Shown in pieces: positions 33,861 through 47,800 of a stretch of DNA of 64,000 nt. The translations under genes were made by a program, and so were the position numbers. Location of the stretch: NCBI GenBank assembly GCA_959347315.1, contig OY365811.1, positions 31,141,865 to 31,205,864 on the forward strand, given 5' to 3'. The notes beneath the pieces are model-generated. The model worked only from the letters and a program-made list of their open reading frames with translations. It did not search any database and had not been told where the DNA came from. The DNA is from Bimastos eiseni (Eukaryota > Annelida > Clitellata > Crassiclitellata > Lumbricidae). How positions within the stretch are numbered: position 1 is the stretch's first letter; every line of letters starts with the position of its first letter.

Positions 33861-34746
33861 GAGTCTACAACTGTTGATGTTTGGTTTATAAGCTTACGCT
33901 ATGACCGGCCGAAACCGCGGGTTCAGCGTTAATTATTGGCCCACATAAATAGGCCTAGAGCATAATAAATTAAAATCAGCTAGAATAAATCTGACAAACA
34001 TAATCAAATGCATAATAGAAAAATTAGCTTACAAGCAAAACCAGGAACCGAAAGAAAAGTCTTGAACAGTTTAATTACAGCTGGTTGCAATACTCCCCCA
34101 GTTGACAATTATAGGCCTATAGGCCTAATTGTTGTTAGAGCAACCATATGGGACTGTGGAACGGTTATGATCGGAGGTCCTCCACTACGGTATTCTTTGT
34201 AAAATGCCTGCGGTGTAAACCTACCAGTTTTAACGATAATATAGCTATCTTATGGATAGGCCAATCCAGTGCACGCAAACATGAATGTTAATATTGACAA
34301 TATAGCATACCTAACCTAGGTAACACTAACCTGGGACTAACGCAACGAATTGCCTTTTGCTGTGGTGCAGTTTCTGTTTTTCTTTCAACTAGTTCATTTA
34401 ATAATGTTTGTATAAATGGCTGATGTCACTGATCACGATAGGTAGCCTATAGGTATAAATAGGCCTACTACCATTGAAACTTGTGTTGCAAATAGGGTGA
34501 CCAAGAATCCTAGATGGCGGAACCACGTGTTCCTCAAGGGTTTATCTTTATCTTTATTTTCATCGCTTCTGGAAACCGAACTCTGACCTCCCACGGACTA
34601 TCCTTTGGACAACAATTTCGATTTGACGCAGCGCTCGTGAATAAGCTAGTGCTCTGCGCCTAGCTTTCAAGTGGCGCTTTAGAAATTTGGAGATCACGAT
34701 TATCAAATCCTTGAGGTAGCCTAATTATTTATCCTTCGTTCTCAAG

Positions 34747-36351
<1,605 letters not shown>

Positions 36352-36425
36352 GGACTAGTCAACCATATGGGGTAGCAGGGATCGATCTCGCCTCCTACTG
36401 CTCTTCATGCCAGTGTGTTATCCAT
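36352..36425 (-). mobile_element. tRNA-like SINE head, minus strand
   Basis: On the minus strand it reads GAGTAATGGATAACACACTG followed about 30 bp later by GAGATCGATCCCTGC. The A-box and B-box-like parts match the element at 56822-56900. Confidence 0.6.
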
Positions 36426-36609
36426 TACTCTGTGACATCCCACACACATTCTTGGGTCGTTGGAGAAGTCAAGTAGAAATGCAGTATGTTACTGAAAGAC
36501 AAGTTATGACTAGAAATGGTATTGAATTTGGTCCTGTGCAATGTTGTGGAGTTGATAGAGCAAATGGAAATGGACAGCTTCCAGGGGACCAACTAGAACA
36601 TGTCATAGC

Positions 36610-36910
36610 TAAGGCTGCCAAAAAATGTTGAAATGACGACCTGGGTACCCGTCGACCCGTGCAGTCGGGTGCCCGGACTGCGCGGATATTTTGTTAGGAG
36701 ATGTAGAAAATTGCGCATTTTTACGGAATGTCGATACCCGAGAATCGATTTCATTGTCCGGGCACTTGGCCAATATGACCAAGGGATTATTTCTGGCATA
36801 TGTTCAGGTAAATTTGCACATTTTTACGGAATTTTTGGTACCTGAAAACCGATTTCATTACCCGGATAGTCAGCTTCGGTCGGTTATCCGGGTACCCGTT
36901 GACAGCCTTA
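36610..36910. mobile_element. hAT-type MITE, TAAGGCTGTCAA family
   Basis: The ends TAAGGCTGCC and GACAGCCTTA are inverted repeats, and GGGTACCCG-like motifs sit near both ends. Flanks GTCATAGC (36602-36609) and GTCATAAC (36911-36918) are an 8-bp target duplication with one mismatch. Length 301 bp. Confidence 0.85.
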
Positions 36911-37059
36911 GTCATAACCCAATACTATCGTGATATGAGGCACGGGAGAGGTCAGAAGATTGGAGCTGTTGATTGGATATTTTGACCCCACTTAACCTCA
37001 TTCATGTGAGTGTGGCTTTCAACATAGCCATTTAGTCTCATGAGTCATGCACTCTCGGT

Positions 37060-37590
37060 TGTATTTGTACCTCTCTGGTGTACTCTGGCTGTTTTTGTGG
37101 TTCATGGCCTTAATTTTTCTTCAGGGTTCTATTGCCCCTCTCTATATCCTCTGTACTGCCAATTTAAGCTAGTTCCTTCCTCAGGGGTTACATCTCATGA
37201 GTGTGCAGATGATACCCAGGCTTGGTTCATTATCCAGCTGCAGAAGTTATCGAAACTGGTAATGCCAACAGAAAGGATGCTGTACAAGAGTTCAGAAAGT
37301 CAATGACAGTTATAATAACTGTCTAAAAGAATAGTACTTTAGTTGTGATTTGAATTGTAATTGTAATGGCAACAACTCCTTAATAGCATCGTCGGTGGCA
37401 AGCTACTTCTAGCGTTAACGCTCGACACAAATGCTCAGAGTTATGTAGCAAGTACATTTTAAACTGTTTTTAAACTGCTTTTGGCTTCTTGAACATGTGC
37501 AGGAAGACTGAGAACACGGACCATCGACACAAATGGCCTGGCTTAAACCAGGAAAATCCAGTTTGTCTGGCTAGGTAGCTGTGCACAGAT
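37060..37590 (+). pseudogene. Decayed CR1-like reverse transcriptase fragment
   Basis: A block near 37140-37235 translates as a worn version of the RT active-site region, with SHECADDTQAWF in place of the usual YADDTQ. Further on, 37540-37580 gives LNPxK-like and FVWLGS pieces after frameshifts. It is too decayed to code for anything. Confidence 0.55.
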
Positions 37591-38360
37591 CTGTAAATGA
37601 CCTGCCTGTAGTTTGCAGCATCACTTCCATATAATTTCCTTTTCTACAAAGTTCTGCATTATTATGTTGTGACCTCTTGCATCAGTAATTTTCCTCAGAG
37701 TAGTAGGCCCTGTGCTTAACATGCTGCTATCACTGCTATCGATGGTCTTCTAATGCAATATACGGTATTACTGGTATTCAAATAGCTTCCCTCCAAGCAA
37801 ACGAATTCATGTATAAATTCACAAGCAACCTACTACCTCCGGTATTTACTAGTCTCAATTATAGACCTATTCTTTGATGAACCAACACTCGTCGATTATC
37901 AATTAAATGCATAGGACCTATCACTTGGTATATGACACCAATTGAAATTCGCTTATCCAGCAATATCCGACTCTTTAAACTCAAGTATAAAAACACCTTT
38001 TAATTATCACTCTAAATAATTAGTATGTGCACAGACAGCATTAGTTAACTGGTTAAGATAATGAATTATGTTTTGAATTTTCTGAATCTGGTGCTTTATT
38101 TTATGTAAGAAAGGGTAGGCCCTGTTAGCGGGACCCATCAGTTCCTTAGGGGTTTATTTTTTCCCTATTGTCACTCCTCTCCGTGTTCTACTGTTTTCTT
38201 ATGTTGTTATCACTGTTGATTGAGGTGATAATAAAAACATTTGGTTATGGTTATGGTTAACCAACTGCAGTCGTTCTTAAAAGCGACGGTCCATCTGATT
38301 ATATGTATACCTTGGTTTGAAGTTAAAAAAATCAAAACTCCGTCACTGTTTTCACCTTGA

Positions 38361-38444
38361 TAGTGCCAGTCCCAAGCCTGGATAAAGGAGGAATGTGACG
38401 CTAATGATCTTTGTTGCCACACAAAGTCATTAAACTGCAATTAC
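38361..38444 (+). repeat. Dispersed 85-bp repeat, copy 2
   Basis: TGCCAGTCCCAAGCCTGGAT followed by AAAGGAGGAATGTGACGCTA and TCATTAAACTGCAATTAC, aligned with 33774-33860. Confidence 0.75.
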
Positions 38445-38984
38445 TACTAAGTAAGTCAAAAAATTGAGGATGCATGGTATTTGCTATTATGAAGGCTGAG
38501 CAGTGAGTAAATATTGGTTGTATGATTTAAATGTTGTATCTTGTAAACTGTGAAATAGATTTTCTATGTTGAGCCTTTCAGTGATTGAACATTTTACCTG
38601 GAATAGCCTTGCTCTCGATCTGTGTGTCCTCACGGGCATGGACCACCATGTGTCTCTCACGAACTCAGTGAGAGCTGTTCTCTTTTGCTGTTGATGGGCC
38701 TGGTGTTCCTATGAGTCGGCACTTGAGGGTTGTATAACCGCTCTTAATAAACAATATATTTGACGGTAACATTTAGTTCCCCTCCCAACCACTTTCCCCT
38801 CCCTTCGTAACAGGAAGAAAGCTGAGTTTTATATAACCGTGTAAAAATTTAGAGCCTGAGAAAACCAAGCTCTGAATTAGCAATCAGCAATCTCTAAGTG
38901 TTGTCATTGGAAAACAGCATAAGCTGCAAAGATCTGTGTCATTGGACAAGCTTAGCAAGTTTGAAGTTTTCTTAATACTCGTAA

Positions 38985-39345
38985 TGTTGCCTAATGTGAC
39001 ATTCAACCATTGCCTAATGTGATTTTTAACCCATTGCTTAATGTGATTTTCAAACATTGCATAATGTGATTTGCAACTGTAGCAAAATGTGATTTTCAAC
39101 CATTGCCTAATGTGATTTTCAACCACTGCCTAATGTGATCTTCAACCATTGTCTAGTGTGGTTTTCAACCATTGCCTAATGGGATTTTCAACTATTGCCT
39201 AGTGTGATTTTCAACCATGATATAATGGGATTTTCAACCCATTGCTTAATGTTATTTTCAACCACTGCGTAATATGATCTTCAACAATTGCCTAGTGTGA
39301 TTTTCAACTATTGCCTAATGTGACTTTCAACCATTGCATTGCAGG
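38985..39345. repeat. Minisatellite, about 21 bp x 16, just upstream of the DOCK start codon
   Basis: Repeats of TTTTCAACCATTGCCTAATG with variable last bases. It stops about 30 bp before the ATG of the DOCK gene, so it lies in its 5' UTR, a 5' intron or its promoter. Confidence 0.93.
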
Positions 39346-39376
39346 ATAAACTACACTTGTGGTCATTGTTGTTATC

Positions 39377-41754
39377 ATGTGGACTTCTGTCAAAACAAAG
39401 AAATGCAACTTTGCTGTTGGTGAGTTTGTTTTCGTAGGTTGACATCAGATGCAAACTCCTAATACTTGTCGTTCAAACCAGATGCAGGAATGTTGGTTTA
39501 AACCTGTGCTTAATGCTAATTTCTTTGGAATTAATTAATTCTTATGTAATTTAATGGCATTTTAATTTAAATTGCTCAGTATATTTTGTTATTGCCAGGA
39601 TGTGATTGTAAAAGGGATGGGAGGAATTTCCTCTACTTGGGTCTGACAACACCCACACTTTTAGACACTTTCTCCATTCATGACACTCTCAACTGTTGAT
39701 CGTTCTAACTAAACACTGCATATTCTGTCCAAATACTAGGCAATTCTGAATTGGTGTGATTTGACAAAATAATATTAGTGATTGTTTCTGTAAACTGTGC
39801 AAAGTGATAGCATTGGTCACCAGAGATAGACTGGGCTTACGAATAAATCAGTGGACTGCATGTATCTTTTAAGCAAGGCTTTAATAGTAATAGTAGAGTT
39901 TACGATTATGATTACAGTTTACAAGTGTTGTAACTTGCTTATTAATCTGTAACATGTAAACACATTTGACATTAAGTGTCAGCACATTTTAAGGCTTGCT
40001 CAAATGTGGCTTGTTACCCAATCCAGTTAGTTAGTAGTATGAAACAAGGCAATGTAATAGGAAAACATTATGGGAATTGTTTTAACTCTTTAACGATGAG
40101 CTGGTCTTTAAAATTGCTAAATCTGTTTACCAAATGAGTCGGTGTTTCAAAGTGTGTCATGTACACTCTGCATGAATTTAACTGTAATTTTCCTGGCTAT
40201 ACTGAGCTACACAGAGGAAATTGGACAGCTAACTGCTGTCAGATGTTCTTCAGAACTTAATAATTATTTACATACATTAGGGTTGAACTGGGATTGAATT
40301 TCTTGCTGAGTGCCAAAGTATCGTGAGTTCAATTTTCCTGAGTCCGAGTCCAAGTTTCAAATATTTAAAAAAAGTCTCATTCTCTTGATATTTAGTTTGG
40401 CAGTCTGCACGACTTTTAAGAAGTTTTTGTTTTGCCTTAGTTTACACTAGGAAGTAGTGACTAGTAATTGTAAGCACTAATAATAACTGTATTTGGGTTT
40501 TTAATTAGGTCAATTGTAGTTTTGTAAATAATGATAACAGTATTTGTGTTTTTAGTTAGGTCGATTGTTGTTTTGTGAATTAGTAAATCCGATTTTCATT
40601 TCAAAACAGAAAATCGGAGAGATTGATACTTGGACCCATTGTTTGTCCGAGTCTGAGTAATGCCGATTACTACAAAACTTGGGCCGAGTCGAGTTCCAAG
40701 CAGAGTTTTGGGTCATCCCTAACATACATTTCTTCCTCCACTCTACCATGTGCTTTACCATTCACTAACAAAGTCATTAAATACAAGTAAAACATAAACT
40801 ATTATTTGAAAACACATATAATAGTAAAGAGGCTGTCATGGTTTGGTCATGTGACCACAATGGACAACAAAAGGTTGCCACTGGCAGCACTACACGGCCA
40901 AGTAGAGGAAGCAAGAAGCCGAGGAGACAACAAAAACCTGGATGAACAATATTACAGAAGATCTGAGGACAGCAAACGTGGATATGAGAGAGAGAATGTA
41001 GAAATAGCTAGAGACAGGACTGTATGGAGATGTTTCACTGTGGCCTCATCGTCAGCTCAAGCCTGACTGAGGAGATAAAATAATAGTAATAATAATAAAA
41101 AATTATAATAATGTCCTTTCAAGTCATGAAGTATGGATTATTTGACTGAAATTACTCATTAGTTCATTCTTGAAGTGCCACTTTATAAATGTCAAAGTAA
41201 ATGATGACAATACAAATAATAAGCAGGAAGAAAACGAGTCCCCCCAGAGGGAGACAGAGGAGAGAAACAAATAGAAGAAGACGCATTTCTTTAACCTAGG
41301 AGACAGCCATGACTGTGAAGTGTTTGTAAAGTCTTCATTCTTCTTAATCTATGCATGTGAGGCAGTGACCAATCCTCTCCCACTTCATCTGGTCTTCCCA
41401 CTGATAAGCCCAGTAAGTGTACGTGAGTTGTCTACTGTGCCTAGGTGGGGTTAAAATCTGGAAGTAACTTTCTGCCATGTCAAGGATTTGGACCCCAAGA
41501 CTCTTGGTTGAAGGCCCAGCTTGCTGATCACTAGACTGTTTTGCAACTAACACTAATAAACTAAGTCAATAATTGATAAGGCTTCTGATCTTTTTGAAAT
41601 TCTGCCCTGAAACACAATTGGGACAAGTATTGTCAGCATCTTGCATATTGGCCTTCAGTCTAAAAAAGCCTTCCTAAATTTACAATGACATTTCTGAGAA
41701 GTGGGTTTTTGCATGAAGAGCTTAGACCAGATATTGAAGAGAATAGAATGAGGG

Positions 41755-41830
<76 letters not shown>

Positions 41831-44800
41831 CACTCATCCTATTTCACTCATATTCTCTTCAGTATCTGGTATTATATATATATATATATATATATATTCC
41901 GTAATTAGCAGAATGGAAACTAAGCATTGTATTTCATTGTGTACGAAGCCTCTTTCTTTTTGGCCCTCTCAGTGGCTGGGATCTTTCTAAGTCTCTGGCT
42001 GGTGCTGTCAACAAGTGACCTATATATGTTTGGGCTCTCATGGGCCACCTACACTCTTCATATAAAACTAAGGTCCTTCAATGGCAGACAAATATCATAA
42101 AAACCTTGTGTGAATTTAACATAAAATTGAGTCTGGTGGTACAGTAGTATTACAGCCTGCAGATTTGTAGCTCTGTACTATAACATGAAGTTAATTGCTT
42201 TACTGGAGTTCGGTATGACTGGTTGATTTAATCATGTGTTAGTTTTTAAAAACTTTTGACATTTCACATTTTTTCCAGTTTGCTTGTGTTTGATTGTAAT
42301 TTTCTCATTGTTTGCTTCTGTATGAATATCTCCGAATTTTATGCAGTCAATCTTGCGATTAAAATGTTGCAAGAGCCAAAACAAGAGAGGTCAAGCCAAG
42401 AGATGGATGCCAGTGTAGCCTTTTGCTTGTTATGTAATACTATCAAGGTGTTTCGAAAATGAGCCGAATAAAGTTAACAACCAAAGACATCTGGTGTTGG
42501 TGGCTTCAATTTATGTGCGATCGAGGTTTTCGAGTCTTCTCCATTGCCCTCAGGGTCTCCCATCAATTCTGCAACTAGTGTAGGTGTTTGATCCTAGCTC
42601 ACTAGAAAAACAGGAAAGAAAAGACAGTATGTTGTATCTGCAGTATGTGTTTGTGTGTATGTATGTGTTTGTATGTATGTATGTATATATGTTTGCATTC
42701 TTGCATGTTGGCATTTTTTTATCTAAGGCGCCTCTGGGTCAATCGGCGTTCTGTCTCCTCCACCTTCACTACTTTTGTTCACGCTTTTATGTGTTCTCGA
42801 ATTGACTACTGCAATTCCCTTCTTGTTGGGCTTCCAAAGGTTTGTCTTTCTCCTCTTCAGTCAGTACTTAACACAGCTCGCTTTCCTCGTTTCTCTCGCG
42901 TCTCTATCTGTGTGTTTGACTGCATTGGTGTGCATGCTTACCTGCAATTAATCTGTTGCCATGGTTACTTATCTGCAATTAATCTGTTGTCAAGGTTAAT
43001 TACCTGAAATTAATCCGTTGCCAAGGTTACTTGTAAATGAAGAATATATGAACATGTTTTGCAGCCATGTGCAACTTTGATGGCGAGGTGAATCATGGAC
43101 TGCGACTTCTGATTGGTGATGTCGTCGAACTTATGGAAGAATGTATTGGTGAGTATCAGTTTTACTTCCAGATCAAATTGATTGAATGATTGACAAATTG
43201 AATGGTTTAATTTACTATTGTTTACTTCCGCTAGTTTTTCAGCTGATCTAGATGTGCTAGTGCAACAGACTTGTGTAGTTGAAACATCTCTGACTTCCTT
43301 CTTCTGCGGATATGATTTCGCGAATATAGTTTCAGTTGGGTGACTATCAAATGATGGGTCCTAGTATTATGATAACTGATTGATTTGCCCTTAATTCGGT
43401 GAAGAGTTTGCATTATAATAGAATTTATTTATCGCCTCGAATTTAGTCCTCTGAGACGTACTAAAGAATGAGACTTACGTTTTGAGGTATGTTTGTGTCT
43501 GTTTGTATATTGCTTAACATTTATATGCGTGCATATTTGTATGACACAGTTTTAGGAACCTGGCTTAGACAATCTTTGATGTTTTATTACTTTTTTCTCA
43601 TATGATGTGGTTGGACATTTTTATTGTGGACAATCCTGTGAAGTTGCCACTTGTAGGTTCGAGTGAAGATACCATATTATTAGCGCATGGGGAAATTCCT
43701 GCTGTTGTTTTCACGTATTGTCTTTGCTTAACTGGCCAATGAGGTATTGGGATTGCAAACAGGAATCTATGTCTATGCACACACTAGATAACAGTCCTTC
43801 AATGTGCTGTGTTTTGTCATCTACTTGTCCTGGGGATATTTGAGTCTCATATCTTTGCCAGGCTTTTTTCCTTTTACACCATACAGCGCCAGGCTATTGT
43901 TTCAAATTAATTAATTTAACTAATTAAGTTAATAGTTATTAATTAGCAATTTAATTATATGATTAGTTATTGCCAGCTTAATTTTTGCTTCCATTTTACA
44001 CCAAATAGTGCCAGGATGTTGTTTCAAATTAATTAATTAATTAAATTAAGTTAATAGTTATTAATTAGCAATATAATTATGTAATTAGTTATTGCCAGCT
44101 TAATTTTTGCTTCCATTTTACACCAACCAGCCAGGCTATTCTTTGAAATGGTCATTAATTTACAATATAATTAGTTATTGCCAGCCTATGTTTTTGCTCT
44201 TGCATAGATCATTCATTTACGTTCTGCAGATGTCATGATTTAATTTGTGTATTTATTTCATCTTCGTCAATGTGTTAAACTAATTGTATTTTTCCCCGGT
44301 CACTTATTAGTTAACTTGCCATCTTGCTTTATTTTCTTGACTGCAAGAGATGTTTAATAGTTTCGTTTTAACAACGCTGTGTGATAACAGAGATCATTAG
44401 TGTCGCCCTCCTTCTTTATCAAGGCCTGGGACTGGCACTGCCAGAATGCATGCAGTGGTGGAGTTTCAGAGACATTTAAACATAGTATCGACCTTTTAAA
44501 AGGTGTCAATGCTTCACTTAGAATTACTAATGGCTGTCTGTGACGAATAAAAGTCAAGCTGGGTATTGTGTGTTTCCTTTAGAGAAGGATTCTCGTATGA
44601 CCTATCTTTTCACAGACGACTATTATTCGCTTGCATTAACTGACATGGCAGCCCTCTCGTGGATAATTTAAGGGGCATCAAAAGATCTGTTGACTTTTTG
44701 CTTTATGTCAGTCCAATTACGTGATCATAGATAGTTGACCATATGTATACTTGTATGAAATGTACACAGAATTGGAAGGGGCAGAGTGACATTCTCAGTA

Positions 44801-47800
44801 TTGTATTGGCCATTCATCTTGTGAATTCATTCCTAGTCTATTGCAAATTACATTTCTCTATTTCAATGAATCTATCCAACTGTTGCAATGTAATTGTAAA
44901 CATTTTTATATAGCGACTTTATACATGGCCTTGACTCTGTTCATTTTTTAATGAGCGTGTGATCAGATGAGATCCTTCGCCACTGCTGGTCAATCATAAA
45001 TATTTGATATAGTGCCCCTTCAAGATATCTACTCAGAGGATCATAGCAATTGCCTTGCAGTTGTTCTTTCTGTTAGGCAGGCATTTAGAAAGGTTTGTAC
45101 TGATATGTTTTGTGTGCGTGTGTGTAAGTAAGTAAGTATGTGGGTGCTATTGTGTATGTTTCATATCAAGTACTAAGACATAATTTTATTGCAGCAGTGA
45201 TAGCTACTGCAAACAACAAAGTTACAGCCACAATAGCAGAAATAATGATCACTCTGTTTGTGTCTTCATTTATTTTATAAACTGACGCAGCGCAGTAAGT
45301 TACATGATGCGTGACATGGTTGCCTTAGGCATTAGGTCCGATTTTAGTTCAACAAACCGTCTCAAACCGCAAACGGCATGAAAAACAACAAATCAACAAC
45401 AATCTTTTTAACTAATACAACAACACTAATTCGTGTAACAAAGACCATTAATTTTCGACAAAGAGTATTAGGTGCAGTAGGTCTAAATATAATATTTGTT
45501 AATAATACTTAGGACAGTTGCAACACTTAATCAGTCTGCATGTAATTTAGATAAGAAAGAATTTGTAACATGTAGTTGGGACAAAAAAGTTCAGATTAGG
45601 TAACCCGAATTAATGGGCTATAGATAGGAGATTTTAGCTGGTAGGGTGGAGGTAAGTGCTTATGCAAGACATAAGTGGAATTCAGGAGTGTTCATCTAAA
45701 TAATTAATCAGCCGTCTGCTACAGTAACCATAAGATCGGCATTGGGTGTGTAGGAGAGGAAGTAACCAGTCTGCCTCATCTTGTAACAGCAGTTGTTCTA
45801 TTCTCTCACGGTCCTGGCTTTTGTATTGCCTCACCATGTGCTGGTGAGGCATACATCAAGCAATACGTTGTCGTGACTAACGCCTACTGAATGGTGGTTG
45901 CATGTAGTCCGTGGGAGCGAAGAATCAGAAGAGCGTACATTGATGAAGTGCATGTTAATGGGAGGAAGACTACATAGGGATTGGACAGGTGACATTGAAG
46001 AAAGGGGTGGAACAAGTCTCCAAGAGTTGAGCCACGCTATAATGAGAGGTGCGGAGAGATGTGGTCAGAAAGGCATCAGACACCTACGGATGATGAGCCC
46101 ATGGTTGTTGATTGATTGATGTTGATGATGCCTTTTCCAAATGCGTCCTCATCCCATTGTCGGGTGCTGATTGTTCGAGCACACGGATTGTCTTGACTCT
46201 TAATATGCCGGGAACAATCTTAGGTAAGCAGGTGACTGAGGCACCTTTCTGAAATAGTGCAATGTGACTGGTCAGACAATTTGTGTATTGATGCATTCAT
46301 ACACTACATAGATAGATATTAACCTCTGTCGTTAATCTTTGCAGCCCATCCATTTAAATCTTTGCTTTGGAATCCTCTTCAGCAAATGATATCTTTGTTA
46401 TTGGAGCTTACTAGTTTGGAAATCTAGCCAATCACAATGCACTTCAAATCATTCCTTATTCTCCAAACTCATTCAATCAGGTCATTTTGATTGTCTTCCA
46501 ATGGTCATTTCTAACACAGGGATTGTTTCTGGGGCAGTGATTTATCAGTTGCTGGGCTAGTCCTACATTTTGGAGTCTCTGTCCCCAGGGATGCCATCTA
46601 CATTATGGAAACCCTTAGGGGATGGTAGGTAGGGTGGAGACGTTACTCCATGACTTGAGGGATTGATTAGGTTGACCAGATTTTGGAATCTTAAAACCGG
46701 GACACTTCAATCACAAATAAATTTGTGATGTTGTCAATAATTGTAATATAACTTGCACAAATATTTATTTTTATGCTTATACATTATATTGGTATAACTG
46801 AAAGGTTTTATTGCAAATAATGCGTTTAAATATAAATTCAAAATGTATCAAGTCAGTCACTCAATTTGTCACCTGATTATACATATGCTTCATAAAAGTT
46901 TTTTGTCTGCTTACATTCTGTCATGACAAATCTTGCTTTTAAATTAAAATTTAATTATTCTAAATTTTATTTATGAAATCAGTCACTCATATTTGGTGCT
47001 TGAATGTATGCTTCTTAAAAGTTTTTTGTCTGCTAACATTCTATCATCACAAATCTTGCTTTTTAATTTAAATTTCATTATTCTAAATTGATCAAATCAC
47101 TCATATTTGGCGCTTGAATGTATGCTTCGTAAAAGTTTTTTTCTGCTAATAATCTGTCATAAAGTTCAACACACATTCTTTTTACTATCATAACAGCTTC
47201 AAGGGTTTCTTCTGATAATCGAATTTCTTGATCGGACAAATAAGAGTTCATCAGTGATGAAATTTGCTCAACTGGAGCATTAGTTCCAGGAAATATTAAC
47301 ACAAATGTATAATAATTGTAAAATTTGGAAGAATTATCTCTCTTGTAGATCATTGAAAATCTGCACCCATCTGCTATTTACCGCAACATTGTTTTCATTC
47401 CATTTTCCACTTTTTCTCAAAAAATTAAAAAACTACAAACACATGTCATTTCATCAAACAGTGTATTGTCATCAATGTCATACCCAGCTGACTTACAGTA
47501 AAATCAAGGAGACGTTGATAAGACTAGTCAGGTCAGTTTTTAAAAACCGGGACATTTTTAGGGTTTGGCCTACCTTTCCCAGCAGCCGGGACAGCTGGTG
47601 TACCATTGGATGAAGTTTTGTACTTCAGAAACAAGAAGTTACTGATTAATAGTAATAATTGATTAATAATTTTATAATGACACATACTTATCGGCAATTT
47701 GCATGCATGCATACATTCATAGGCACATGTGCACACAAATACATACGTGCGCAATTGTTCACTTTCGTACATATACAGACATGGATGCATACAAGCAACA

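Noticed and set aside
36407..36631. Open frame of 74 codons upstream of the MITE at 36610
   Set aside because: No recognisable domain. It overlaps a SINE remnant and the MITE edge.
41430..41545. Possible minus-strand SINE with a GGGGTCCAAATCC B-box-like motif
   Set aside because: Only weak box similarity, no body shared with other copies, and no tail.
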